Source of the DNA: Natrialba magadii ATCC 43099
GTDB lineage: Archaea > Halobacteriota > Halobacteria > Halobacteriales > Natrialbaceae
DNA: 64,000 nucleotides
NCBI RefSeq assembly: GCF_000025625.1
Contig: NC_013922.1
Span: forward strand, 2,356,001 to 2,420,000
Direction of reading: 5' to 3'
The first letter of the stretch is position 1, and each line of letters starts with the position of its first letter. The notes under the pieces are model-generated. The model was not told the origin of the DNA. It searched no databases and saw only the letters and a program-made list of their open reading frames with translations. This document shows, piece after piece, positions 44,492 through 53,237 of this stretch. Both the position numbers and the translations under genes were made by a program.

Positions 44492-45396
44492 TGTTTCGAC
44501 GGTGCCACGATCGTTCCAATCTCCGCCTCGCTGTCGATCAACTCCCGATCCTTCATCCACTCGAGTTCCCCGTCCAGTTCGGACGGCTCTGCGAACTCGG
44601 GTACCTCGTACTCGGGTACCCGCACCGATTCGCGGATCGCCTCGAGGTCGACGTCCGCGAAGAGGTCCGGCGCGACCTCGGCGTCGGACTCGAGCATCGC
44701 GAGATACTCGTCGCGAAACGACTGTGGGTCGTCGTTGATCGCATCCACGGCGCGCTCGTAGGCGCGCATGAACGCGTCGAGGTCGTCTTCGGCGAGGCTA
44801 TCGCCCGCCACGACGCCGATGTGATTCTCGAACTCGAGTAGCCGCTGGAAGCCGAGGTGCTCGGCGAGGGTGCTGTGGGGGTCGAGCAGCGTTACAGCGT
44901 CGACCTCGCCATCCCGAAGTGCCTGCAGGCGGTCGGTCGGCATCCCGTGATGGGCGAGTTCGATTTCCTCTGGCTCGAGGTGCTCCTCGAGTGCTTTGAC
45001 GGCGGTGTACTCCTGGCCGGTGCGGCGGTTGACGCCGACGGGCACGCCGGCGAGATCGGTCGGCGACTCGATGTCCGTTTCTGGTCGCGTATAGAGCGTA
45101 TAGGGCAGGTCGGCGAACGCCCCGTGTGCGACGATCGTTCCATCGTCGAGCGACCAGGTTCGGCGGAGGCTCTCCCACTTGCAGACCGGGTAGAGGTCGA
45201 CGTCGTCGTCGCCGGTCAGTGTCCAGTCTGCCGGCACGTACTTCCAGTCGACCTGCCGCCGGTCTCGTTCGAAGAGGTCGACCGTGAGCCCTTCCGCCTC
45301 GAAGTAGCCCCACTCGGCTGCCACCCGCTGTGGCAGCATGAACGAAAAGGGAAGGTGAAAGACTCGGATCTCGTCACGTGTGTCACTCTGTGCCAT
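44488..45396 (-). CDS. NMT1/SBP-like protein (third of three)
   Basis: Read from ATG 45394-45396, the 302-residue protein begins MAQSDTRDEIRVFHLPFSFM. It has DLAGVPVGVNRRTGQEYTAV and EVDAVTLLDPHSTLAEHLG. It is again a type II binding-fold protein lacking an export signal. The frame is open further upstream (to 45795), but the residues there are unlike the family and a palindrome overlaps the start. It is the promoter-proximal gene of the trio. Confidence 0.83.
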   Translation of the reverse strand: MAQSDTRDEIRVFHLPFSFMLPQRVAAEWGYFEAEGLTVDLFERDRRQVDWKYVPADWTLTGDDDVDLYPVCKWESLRRTWSLDDGTIVAHGAFADLPYTLYTRPETDIESPTDLAGVPVGVNRRTGQEYTAVKALEEHLEPEEIELAHHGMPTDRLQALRDGEVDAVTLLDPHSTLAEHLGFQRLLEFENHIGVVAGDSLAEDDLDAFMRAYERAVDAINDDPQSFRDEYLAMLESDAEVAPDLFADVDLEAIRESVRVPEYEVPEFAEPSELDGELEWMKDRELIDSEAEIGTIVAPSKQ

Positions 45397-45409
45397 GCAG
45401 TACACTGCA
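45396..45409. promoter_or_regulatory. Palindrome at the start of the SBP-like trio
   Basis: TGCAGTACACTGCA: TGCAGT and ACTGCA are exact inverted halves separated by two bases. It abuts the start codon, with a TATA-like TTTTAT about 34 nt before the ATG. It is a candidate operator for a repressor. Confidence 0.5.
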
Positions 45410-45540
45410 CGATAACGGTCGGCATAAAACGTTTCTAGGAATCCTTTATACGCTCGTTGGCGGCGAATACAGTCATCGGATCCTGAACCAAGATTCACGT
45501 AGTAGACGGGTGGAGGCAACAGTGGTTGGTGACTGGTGAC

Positions 45541-45882
45541 ATGGACCACAGACAGACGGCCGATGTCGTCACCGAGGAGGTCGCAGACGGCGTCTTTCTC
45601 GGGACGCTCTCGATGGGCGAGCGGGCGAGCATGAAGTACTGGCAAATCGACCCAGGGGCGTCGCTGCCGACGCACGAACACGAGCACGAACAGATCGGCT
45701 ACGTTCTCTCGGGAACACTGACGGCGATCCTCGAGGACGAGGAAGTACTCCTCGAGGAAGGCGACGCCTACAGGTTCCCGAGCAACGAGTATCACGGGGC
45801 TGAAAATCGAAGTGGCGAGCCAGCGGTGGGGTTGGGAGTGCTCGCACCGCCGCGGAATCGGCCGGAGTGGCGAGATCGATAG
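45541..45882 (+). CDS. Cupin domain protein
   Basis: The 113-residue single cupin barrel has a Gly-rich motif with metal ligands in HEHEHEQIGYVLSG and in FPSNEYHGAENRSG. Cupins bind small molecules or metals and may be enzymes or sensors. The start is ATG 45541. It is divergent from the SBP-like trio. Confidence 0.9.
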   Translation: MDHRQTADVVTEEVADGVFLGTLSMGERASMKYWQIDPGASLPTHEHEHEQIGYVLSGTLTAILEDEEVLLEEGDAYRFPSNEYHGAENRSGEPAVGLGVLAPPRNRPEWRDR

Positions 45883-45910
45883 GAGCAGGCGGGGTCTGCG
45901 GTGTGCACCC

Positions 45911-46819
45911 TCAGTCGGTCTCCGGCCGTCGCCGTCGCTCGCGCTCGATCGTCGTCACGTAGATCCCCGCGAGCACGATCAGACCGCCGAGGACCGTAAT
46001 CGCATCCGGCACCTCTGCCAGTAGCCCCAGCGCGAGCAGCGTCGCCCCGACGGGTTCGCCGAGCCAGGCCACGCTGACGACGACCGACTCGAGATGCTTG
46101 AGCACCCAGTTGACGATCGTGTGCCCGAAGATGCCGGGACCGATCGCCATCCCGAGGAAGAGCAGCCACTCCCGCGGCGGGTAGGCGACGATATCGTGCC
46201 CTTGCGCGCCGACGAGAAGCAAGAGCGTCACCGCGCAGGCGGTGTAGACCACGGTGACGTAGGGAAACAGCGAGACGCGCTGGCGGATCGATCGACCGGC
46301 GAGCACGTAGCCCGCGACGGTGATCGCACCCAGAATGGCGAGTGCGTTGCCGTACATCGTCGCGTCCGAAATTGGGGCCTCGCCGGCGTCGCCGAGTGAC
46401 ATCGCGGTCGCACCGATCATCGCGATGGCGATTCCGATCACCGTCTCCCGGTTGACTCGTTCACCGAGGACGAGCGCCGCGCCGATAGCGACGAAGATTG
46501 GCTGAGTCTGGACGAGAGTCACGCTCGCGGCGACGCTCGTGTGATTCAGGCTCTCGAACCAGGCTGCAAAGTGGATTGCGAGCGCGATGCCGGCGACGAT
46601 TGCGAAGCCGAGGTCGTTCCGTGAGAGGCGGCCGAACTCGTCGCGGTACCAGTAGAGAGCGATCGGTGCGACGATCACCGTGGTAAACAACACGCGGTAG
46701 AAGGCGGCGACCGAACTCGGGGCGTGACTCCAGCGGACCAGAATGGCGCTGGTACTCGCGGCGAAGATGGCGAACGCGAGCGCGGCGTACGGCGTTACCT
46801 CGAGGTCCGACCTGTTCAC
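45911..46819 (-). CDS. EamA/DMT-family transporter
   Basis: The 302-residue protein carries about ten hydrophobic helices in two EamA repeats (AFAIFAASTSAILVRWSHAP and AILGAITVAGYVLAGRSIR). Such transporters export metabolites or sugars; direction and substrate are unknown. The C-terminal tail is basic (RERRRRPETD). The 24-bp tandem array lies directly upstream of its start. Confidence 0.9.
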   Translation of the reverse strand: MNRSDLEVTPYAALAFAIFAASTSAILVRWSHAPSSVAAFYRVLFTTVIVAPIALYWYRDEFGRLSRNDLGFAIVAGIALAIHFAAWFESLNHTSVAASVTLVQTQPIFVAIGAALVLGERVNRETVIGIAIAMIGATAMSLGDAGEAPISDATMYGNALAILGAITVAGYVLAGRSIRQRVSLFPYVTVVYTACAVTLLLLVGAQGHDIVAYPPREWLLFLGMAIGPGIFGHTIVNWVLKHLESVVVSVAWLGEPVGATLLALGLLAEVPDAITVLGGLIVLAGIYVTTIERERRRRPETD

Positions 46820-46859
46820 GTCGTCCTGACTCGACTGTGAGAGTAAACCTGTTCCGAAA

Positions 46860-47045
46860 GCCGAACATTACAGACTATCCGCAGCCGAACATTACAGACT
46901 ATCCACAGCCGAACGTCACAGGCAGTCCACAGCCGAACGTCACAGGCAGTCCACAGCCGAACGTCACAGGCAGTCCACAGCCGAACGTCACAGGCAGTCC
47001 ACAGCCGAACGTCACAGGCAGTCCACAGCCGAACATCACATATTG
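46860..47045. repeat. 24-bp tandem array between two genes
   Basis: Five exact copies of GCCGAACGTCACAGGCAGTC plus CACA (46908-47027) are preceded by two diverged copies (46860-46907) and followed by a partial one. Units touch each other, so there are no spacers and this is not a CRISPR array. It fills nearly the whole interval between the EamA and NosL-like genes. Confidence 0.93.
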
Positions 47046-47046
47046 T

Positions 47047-47664
47047 TTACTCGGCCGGCATCCGGTTGCCGCGATAGATCTCCGCAATCTCGCGGCTGAC
47101 ATCCGACAGCCCGATGATGTCGTCTTCCGTCAACTCCTCGCCGTCCCACTCGTCGAGGTAGGAAACGGCATCCTCGCGGTCCGCAAATGGCCGTGGGTTA
47201 ATCCCCATCGTTTCGCCGCTCACCGCATCCTCGTTGGTGACGATGACGAAGTACGCCTCTGTCGCATCGATGAGTTCACCGGTTTCGAAGTCCGTGACCC
47301 AGGCGTCCGTGATCGAGTCGTCGACCGGAGGCACGACATAATAGGCGAACAGGCATCCTGGCGTGTCGAACACCGCCCCCTCACCGTTCTCGTGTGCAAG
47401 CTGGCCCTTCCAGGCCGGATAACCCGCCGGCGTCATATTGCACACCGCACAGGCCTGATCGTCCGTGAACTCGATCGGCTCGCCGCCGTCGTGCTCTACC
47501 ATCCGCGCCTCGTATGGATGACGATCGTTGCCGTTTTCGTCCTCGTCGTCATCACCGAAGCCGCCGAGACAGCCGGCAAGCCCGACAGCCGTTCCCGCAC
47601 CCAGCGATCCGAGCACTGCCCGCCGAGCGAACGACTCGTCTGCACGGTCCGCGCGATCAGTCAT
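47047..47664 (-). CDS. NosL-like lipoprotein (copper chaperone family)
   Basis: From ATG 47664 the 205-residue protein has a Tat-type leader (ESFARRAVLGSLGAGTA) and lipobox GLAGC, so it is anchored outside the membrane. The conserved ACAVCNMTPAGYP region carries the metal-binding Cys and Met. The rest (AYYVVPPVDDS, GINPRPFADREDA) fits the NosL family. NosL proteins help assemble the copper centre of nitrous oxide reductase, but no nos genes lie nearby. Copper delivery to another enzyme is possible. Confidence 0.87.
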   Translation of the reverse strand: MTDRADRADESFARRAVLGSLGAGTAVGLAGCLGGFGDDDEDENGNDRHPYEARMVEHDGGEPIEFTDDQACAVCNMTPAGYPAWKGQLAHENGEGAVFDTPGCLFAYYVVPPVDDSITDAWVTDFETGELIDATEAYFVIVTNEDAVSGETMGINPRPFADREDAVSYLDEWDGEELTEDDIIGLSDVSREIAEIYRGNRMPAE

Positions 47665-47756
47665 AGATAGCCCTACTCGTGGGGCGCTCAAAACGGCCGT
47701 GGTTCAATTCTCGATTATTACCGCTCTCAGACGACTCACGCACCGACCACACGGGC

Positions 47757-48287
47757 TCAGACTCGCGTCCGTCCACGCGTTTCGTTTCCTTGTCCGGTCT
47801 CGAGTACCCGCCTCGTCTCACGATGTCGCTGACGAAACATTCCTTCGAAGCCAACGACCGAAAACGGTGTTGCAAGCGTGCCGAGCGGGCCGAACGGGAG
47901 CCGATAGTCCACTCGGTCGATGATCGTCGTCTGCTCGTCGTCGCCGGCGAACGTGTGGCTGTGCTCCCAGTGCTCGAACGGGCCATCGTCCATCGTATCC
48001 CGGAATCGTGCGATGCCGTCCCCGCGCGTTCGCTCGGTGATCCGCGAGGTCCAGTGCTGGCGCGGTCCCTGTCCAAACGGCTGGAGCGACAGCGAAATCT
48101 CGGTGCCGGCCTCGAGAGTCACTGACTGTGGGTCTCCCCGCCGTTCGCCGTCGGGACCGATCACTGCCTCGACGCGCAGCCCGAGCCAGTCGGGTGTCAG
48201 CGCCTCGAGTCCCGCAACGGTGCTGTGAAATTCCCAGACGGACTCGAGTGGTGCCCGGATGGTTGTTCGCCGTTCGTAGGTGGCCAT
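47757..48287 (-). CDS. SRPBCC-fold protein (cyclase/dehydrase type)
   Basis: The 176-residue protein starts at the ATG 48285-48287 (MATYERRTTIRAPLESVWEF). It contains LGTLATPFSVVGFEGMFRQR near the C-terminus. Hydrophobic-cavity SRPBCC proteins of this size are often annotated as cyclase/dehydrases or membrane-associated. It is not closely related to the 30436 SRPBCC protein. The frame extends upstream to 48359 without family features. Confidence 0.85.
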   Translation of the reverse strand: MATYERRTTIRAPLESVWEFHSTVAGLEALTPDWLGLRVEAVIGPDGERRGDPQSVTLEAGTEISLSLQPFGQGPRQHWTSRITERTRGDGIARFRDTMDDGPFEHWEHSHTFAGDDEQTTIIDRVDYRLPFGPLGTLATPFSVVGFEGMFRQRHRETRRVLETGQGNETRGRTRV

Positions 48288-48396
48288 GACAGTCGGTACG
48301 TCGTCCAGCACAAAATCCGTGTGGGCGACCGGTCGTCCTGCAGTGCTAGCTGCAAACACGCCCTATACCAGCGAACAGCCTACAGCCACGAACACC

Positions 48397-49401
48397 CTAC
48401 ACCCGCGACGGCCGCGGCGCCGCCTTCTGCAACGCCGTCTCCGCAATATTCCCACCGTAATCCGCACTCCGCGAGAGCGAATCCAAAATCAACCCCAGCG
48501 ACTGCGCCTGCACCGGCTCGAGTTCCCGCAGCAGATCGTCAATCTGGCGTGTATGCTCGTCGATTGCCAGCACCGACTCGAGTGCAGCGTGGCCCAGTTC
48601 GGTCGCCGACTCGCTGTCTTCGGCAAACAGTGCGTCCAGCGCCTGCTCGAGAATCGTCGCTGCATCCTCGTGGAGCGCACACAGGCCATCCGCCACGTCA
48701 GCCGGAATCTCCTCGAGCTTGCGTGCGAGCTGGGCGATTTTCACCGCGTGGTCGGCTACCCGCTCGAGCTGGCGGGCACTCGAGTGGAAGTCGAAGCAGT
48801 CCTCGCGGGAGACGCCGAGGCCTTCGGCGGCGCGAGGAGAGCGAAGCGTCGCACGGAAGATGCGCGAGACGACGAGAAAGAGACGGTCGACGTCGTCGTC
48901 GCGTTCGATCACGTCGGTGGCTATGTCGTCGTCGTTCTCGACGAGGGCGGTGACCGAATCCTCGAGCATCGACGTGGCGATCAGGCGCATGCGCGTGACA
49001 GCGTTGACGATCGAGAGCTCCGCGGAGTCGAGCAAGTCCTGCACCACGACGTGGTCGGTTCCCTCCTCGACGACTTCGACGCCGACGAGCCCCTGAACGG
49101 CGCTGCGGATCGCTCGCCGCTGGTCGGTCGTGATGCGGTTTGCCTCGAGGCGAATAACATCGAACCCCCTGACGTACATCGTGAAGACCGCTCGGACGAG
49201 CTCTGTGCCCTCAAGGGTCGCTACGTCCAGCGTCCCTTCCTGATGGTCGACGTCGGTTTGGGGTGTCACGAGGAGTGTCTCGTCGTCGGCGTACAGTTCG
49301 ACTGTGTCGCCGCTGCTGACGTCGTTTTCGGTCGCCCACGTCTTCGGAAGCGAGACAGTGTACGTCGAGCCGCCAGTCACCTGGACTTTTCGCGTCTCCA
49401 T
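48397..49401 (-). CDS. AbrB-PhoU fusion regulator (paralog 2)
   Basis: The 334-residue protein has the same layout as the 31766 protein: METRKVQVTGGSTYTVSLPK (AbrB-like swapped hairpin), then two PhoU-like helical repeats (VLAIDEHTRQIDDLLRELEP and others). The start ATG is 49399-49401. A TATA-like ATTTATGG lies about 30 nt upstream, and an ACTATATA box (49442-49449) lies directly behind it. It is divergent from the 49611 gene and close to the pst operon, so it probably regulates phosphate uptake. Confidence 0.9.
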   Translation of the reverse strand: METRKVQVTGGSTYTVSLPKTWATENDVSSGDTVELYADDETLLVTPQTDVDHQEGTLDVATLEGTELVRAVFTMYVRGFDVIRLEANRITTDQRRAIRSAVQGLVGVEVVEEGTDHVVVQDLLDSAELSIVNAVTRMRLIATSMLEDSVTALVENDDDIATDVIERDDDVDRLFLVVSRIFRATLRSPRAAEGLGVSREDCFDFHSSARQLERVADHAVKIAQLARKLEEIPADVADGLCALHEDAATILEQALDALFAEDSESATELGHAALESVLAIDEHTRQIDDLLRELEPVQAQSLGLILDSLSRSADYGGNIAETALQKAAPRPSRV

Positions 49402-49441
49402 GGGAGGAGTTGCCGATAGAGAGACCATAAATCTGTCTGTG

Positions 49442-49449
49442 ACTATATA
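49442..49449. promoter_or_regulatory. ACTATATA box in the promoter of AbrB-PhoU paralog 2
   Basis: ACTATATA is directly upstream (on the gene's strand) of the TATA element. An exact 9-mer CTCAGATAT (49476-49484) follows and is shared with the pst promoter. Confidence 0.45.
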
Positions 49450-49610
49450 GATAGACAAAATATGGCTTTAGTGGGCTCAGATATCGACTATAGTGGTGAG
49501 TATTGGACCCTATTACACCCTAGTTCTATCGAACTCTATTGTGAACTCTATATTTCTATATACACTGGCGAAATAGGAACCGTTTTACTCAGTCGACCGG
49601 ATGCTGACGT

Positions 49611-49964
49611 ATGGCCGACGAGTCTTCGACCGGGCCGATGCGGCTACGAATGTCGGGCGTGGGAGTTGTCGGTGGCGGCGTCCTCTTAGTCGGGACGGCC
49701 GCAATCGCCCCGTTCTGGTTCGCTGCATCCATCGTGGTCATCACTGGCGTCATCTGGATGGCGTTCGGCGATGGAACCGATGCGTTCCAGGGCTCGGTCG
49801 GTATTCTCGCCGTCGGCGGTATCGGGTTCTTGGAGGCGCTTCCCGGGATCGGTCTGGGGCTCGATCCTGTGGCGCTCTCGGGACTCGCAATCGCGTTCGG
49901 GTGTTTCGACGTGATTGCGGGACTCGTGCTCGGCCGCTTCTCGAGTGCTAACGATCCCTCGTGA
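49611..49964 (+). CDS. Small membrane protein (four helices)
   Basis: This 117-residue hydrophobic protein is divergent from the AbrB-PhoU gene. It has helices around VGVVGGGVLLVGTAAIAPF, FAASIVVITGVIWMAFG and GILAVGGIGFLEALPGIGL, followed by LSGLAIAFGCFDVIAGLVL. A Cys and several Asp residues lie in loops. The function is unknown. CGTTTTACT lies about 30 nt before the ATG and can serve as TATA box. Confidence 0.78.
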   Translation: MADESSTGPMRLRMSGVGVVGGGVLLVGTAAIAPFWFAASIVVITGVIWMAFGDGTDAFQGSVGILAVGGIGFLEALPGIGLGLDPVALSGLAIAFGCFDVIAGLVLGRFSSANDPS

Positions 49965-50108
49965 GCCCTCCCGTACAGGCGACTTCCGGTGTAGCCTCGA
50001 GATGCCGCTCGGATTTTCCACGCTGGATTCACCCTGGCTGGCCCTTGTACTCGTGGTCTACGTTCGGCTATAGGGGCGTTCATATCGCTCCAAACGGCTC
50101 GTGAGGAG

Positions 50109-50157
50109 ACTATATAATCAAGTACTCAGATATATAGTTATTAGCATGGTTTTTATA
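50109..50157 (+). promoter_or_regulatory. Promoter of the pst operon with ACTATATA inverted repeat
   Basis: ACTATATA (50109-50116) and TATATAGT (50131-50138) form an exact 8-bp inverted repeat with a 14-nt spacer that contains CTCAG. A TATA element (TTTTTATA, about 50150-50157) follows 12 nt downstream, and the pstS ATG is at 50181, so the message is close to leaderless. CTCAGATAT (50125-50133) also occurs at 49476. Confidence 0.6.
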
Positions 50158-50180
50158 TCCACCATTGGAACCACCGGTCG

Positions 50181-51209
50181 ATGGCACCAAGCCAGAACTT
50201 GCGTGGACGCGGACTGAGTCGACGATCGGCAATCGCGACGATCGGAAGTATCGGCGCACTGTCGCTAGCTGGCTGTCTCGGTGGAGACGAGGACGGACTC
50301 TCCGGGACGATTCAAGCCTCTGGCTCTAACACGGTAGCACCGATTACGCAGATTGCCGCCGAGGACTTCGAGGCCGAGTACTCAGGCGTCGGTGTCAACG
50401 TCGAACCAGAGGGGACCGGGGCTGGATTCCAGGAGTTCTGCCGCGCGAACTCCGCGTTCCAGAGCGCGAGCCGAGAGATTACCGAGGAGGAGATCGATCT
50501 CTGTGGCGAGAACGACGTCGAGTACACTCACTACACCGTCGGACAGGATACACTCGCAGTCGGTGTCAATGAGGACAACGACTGGTGTGAACAGATCACG
50601 CTCGACGAACTCAACCAGATCTGGGAGTTCGAATCAGATGTCCAGCAGTGGAGCGACGTTCGCGACGAGTGGCCGGACGAGGATATCGCACTGCATGCAC
50701 GAGACTCCGCATCGGGGACGTTCGACTACTTCACTGAGAATATTAACGGCGAAATGGGGAACATCCGCGACGACTACTCCGCAACGAGCCAGACTGACGA
50801 AATCTGGGACGCTGTCGCCGATAACGAGTACGCCCTCGGCTGGGGTGGTGTCGGCCACCTTCGGAGTCTCCAGGAACAGGACGGCACCCTGAAAACCGTC
50901 GCGGTAGAGAGCGAGCTGGATGGGGACTTCTACCCACCGGAAGAGCAGTACATCGAAGGCGGGGAATACTCGCCGCTCGCCCGTCCACTCTTCTTCTACT
51001 TCAATCACGCCGAACTCGAGGAGAACCCGGACCTGATCGCCTCGTTCGCGCGGTTCTACATCAACAACCAGCACGAGTTCGCGACGACCGTCGACTTTTA
51101 CCGAGCGACCGACCAGGACATCGTCGACAACCACGATCAGCTCGATTCGGTGATCGAATCGATCGGCGAGGATCCCGACGAGATCACGGTCGAACGCCAG
51201 GATCCCTGA
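50181..51209 (+). CDS. pstS: Phosphate ABC transporter substrate-binding protein PstS
   Basis: The 342-residue lipoprotein has a Tat-type leader (LSRRSAIATIGSIG) and the lipobox LAGC (about residue 32). The phosphate-binding loop IQASGSNTVAPIT and DSASGTFDYFTEN are typical of PstS. It is the first gene of a seven-gene operon (S-C-A-B-phoU-AbrB/PhoU-arsC-like). PstS binds phosphate outside the cell and hands it to PstC/PstA. Confidence 0.96.
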   Translation: MAPSQNLRGRGLSRRSAIATIGSIGALSLAGCLGGDEDGLSGTIQASGSNTVAPITQIAAEDFEAEYSGVGVNVEPEGTGAGFQEFCRANSAFQSASREITEEEIDLCGENDVEYTHYTVGQDTLAVGVNEDNDWCEQITLDELNQIWEFESDVQQWSDVRDEWPDEDIALHARDSASGTFDYFTENINGEMGNIRDDYSATSQTDEIWDAVADNEYALGWGGVGHLRSLQEQDGTLKTVAVESELDGDFYPPEEQYIEGGEYSPLARPLFFYFNHAELEENPDLIASFARFYINNQHEFATTVDFYRATDQDIVDNHDQLDSVIESIGEDPDEITVERQDP

Positions 51210-51243
51210 ACTGACTGATTGACGATCGCTTTTCACTGCACCC

Positions 51244-52320
51244 ATGAGTACAGAGACACCATCCGGGCCGGGTATTTCGGGCGATGACAGCCTCGAGGCC
51301 GCCCACGAGAAGAACAGGCGTGTTCGACGAGTGCTGTTCGGCTGTGCGGCGGTTACCGTCGTGACCACGGTCGCCATCTTCCTGGTCCTGTTCGACAACG
51401 CGGCCAGTTACTTCTTCGGCGCACGAATCAGCGAGGTGTTGTTCGGCGGCGACTCGATCGTCCGAACGGTCACGTTCACCGAATTCTTTACCGGGACTCG
51501 GTGGGCACCCGATCACGCCACGCCCGCACACGGCGTACTGCCGATCGTCGCCGGAACGCTTACAATCACCGTCGGTGCCGGATTGGTCTCCATTCCGATC
51601 GGCACCGCTACGGCGCTGTACCTCTCGGAGTATGCGACGACAGGCACCCGAAATCGGCTCAAACCGGTGCTGGAGGTCCTCGCTGGCATCCCTACTATCG
51701 TATACGGGTACTTCGCGGTCTCGTTCGTGACGCCGGTCATCGTGAGCGGAATCGCCACGTACGTCGTCAATCCGACTGGTTCGTGGTTCGACTCGATCAG
51801 CTACCTCGCTCCGTTCGTCCTCGACCCTGTGGCCGAGTGGATGATGGGCGTGAGCGTCGGCCGTTACAGCCTTCTTGGGGGGATCCTCGTCGTCGGCACG
51901 ATGACGATTCCAATGGTGTCCTCGATCAGTGAGGACGCCATGCAGGCGGTTCCTGACGACCTCAGAAACGGCGCGTACGCGCTCGGTGCAACGAAGTACC
52001 AGGTTGCGACACGTATCGTTCTCCCCGCTGCCGTGTCAGGCATTTTCGCCTCGTACATCCTCGCGCTCTCGCGGGCGATCGGTGAGACGATGGCCGTTAC
52101 GCTGGCGGCCGGATTTAACGCGAATCTGACGGCGAACCCCTTCGCCGAGATCATGACGATGACCGCCTATCTGGTCTCGATAGCTCGCGGCACGTCCGCG
52201 GTCGGCACCGTCGAGTACCAGAGTCTGTTCGCAGTCGGCCTGCTGTTGTTCCTGATGACCCTATCGATGAACCTGCTCAACGACCGGTTGAAACGCCGAT
52301 TCCAGGAGGAGTACCGATGA
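51244..52320 (+). CDS. pstC: Phosphate ABC transporter permease PstC
   Basis: This 358-residue permease has six or more helices. The ABC permease coupling segment (DLRNGAYALGATKYQVATRI) is followed by YILALSRAIGETMAVTLAAG. It forms the channel with PstA. It starts 34 nt after pstS. The stop codon overlaps the pstA start by 4 nt. Confidence 0.96.
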   Translation: MSTETPSGPGISGDDSLEAAHEKNRRVRRVLFGCAAVTVVTTVAIFLVLFDNAASYFFGARISEVLFGGDSIVRTVTFTEFFTGTRWAPDHATPAHGVLPIVAGTLTITVGAGLVSIPIGTATALYLSEYATTGTRNRLKPVLEVLAGIPTIVYGYFAVSFVTPVIVSGIATYVVNPTGSWFDSISYLAPFVLDPVAEWMMGVSVGRYSLLGGILVVGTMTIPMVSSISEDAMQAVPDDLRNGAYALGATKYQVATRIVLPAAVSGIFASYILALSRAIGETMAVTLAAGFNANLTANPFAEIMTMTAYLVSIARGTSAVGTVEYQSLFAVGLLLFLMTLSMNLLNDRLKRRFQEEYR

Positions 52321-53237
52321 GCACGAAACGAGAGACCGACTTCCTCGAGGATGTCGATCTTAGCCGGGAGAAACTGCTGAACCGCGTCTTCTACGGCACG
52401 CTCGTCGTTGCCTCGCTGTTCGGACTCGTGATGCTACTCCTGCTGATCGCCGACGTGGTCTGGGAGTCCTATCAGGCGTTCGTGACCTTCGATATCGACC
52501 TCGGCAACTACCTCACCGCCACTTCTTCATCGCGCGCCGAGCGTGCCGGTTTCGGGGCGTCGATACTCGCCTCGCTCTGGTTGATGGCGCTGACGGCCGT
52601 CCTGGCCTTTTTCATCGCTGTCGGCTGTGCGATCTACCTGGTCGAGTACGCCCCGGAGAACCGCGTCACCCGGCTGATCGAGGCAAACCTCGCGAACCTC
52701 GCAGGCGTCCCCTCGATCGTCTACGGGCTGCTTGTTCTGGCGCTGATCGTCAACGACGCCGGACTCGGATCGGTTATCCTGGCAGGTGCTATCGCCCTGG
52801 CGTTGCTCATCGTGCCGATCATTATCGTTGCCTCGATCGAGTCAATCCGTGCGGTGCCGAGCAGCGTCCGCGACGGCTCATATGCCATGGGCGCGACGAA
52901 GTGGCAGACGATCCGTCAGGTGGTGCTCCCGAAAGCGATGCCCGGCATCCTCACTGGAACCATTTTGGCGCTCGCCCGCGCCATTGGCGAGACGGCGCCG
53001 TTGATCATGGTCGGCACGATGCTGCACGCGACGCGCTACCCGTCGGGGCCGCTCTCGTCGTTCAGCGCGATGCCGACGCAGATCTACAACTGGACGTACC
53101 AGGCCGACCGGATGTTTAACGGGCTGGCGGCACTCGGAATCGTCGTCTTGCTGTTGTTCCTGGTCGCGATGTACGCCCTCGCGGGCTACCTGCGGAAACG
53201 ATACGAAACCGACGGCGGCTCGATTAGCAATGTCTAG
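52317..53237 (+). CDS. pstA: Phosphate ABC transporter permease PstA
   Basis: The 306-residue permease has the coupling loop [20 protein letters not shown] and the conserved [18 protein letters not shown]. It overlaps pstC by 4 nt and pstB by 8 nt. The N-terminus is polar and then enters the first helix ([20 protein letters not shown]). Confidence 0.96.
   Translation: MSTKRETDFLEDVDLSREKLLNRVFYGTLVVASLFGLVMLLLLIADVVWESYQAFVTFDIDLGNYLTATSSSRAERAGFGASILASLWLMALTAVLAFFIAVGCAIYLVEYAPENRVTRLIEANLANLAGVPSIVYGLLVLALIVNDAGLGSVILAGAIALALLIVPIIIVASIESIRAVPSSVRDGSYAMGATKWQTIRQVVLPKAMPGILTGTILALARAIGETAPLIMVGTMLHATRYPSGPLSSFSAMPTQIYNWTYQADRMFNGLAALGIVVLLLFLVAMYALAGYLRKRYETDGGSISNV

Noticed and set aside
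46860-47045. Possible CRISPR array
   Set aside because: The 24-bp units are contiguous, with no unique spacers, and no cas genes are present.
49462-49689. Open frame between AbrB-PhoU paralog 2 and the small membrane protein gene
   Set aside because: It overlaps the well-supported 49611 gene in another frame and covers a promoter-like AT-rich stretch.
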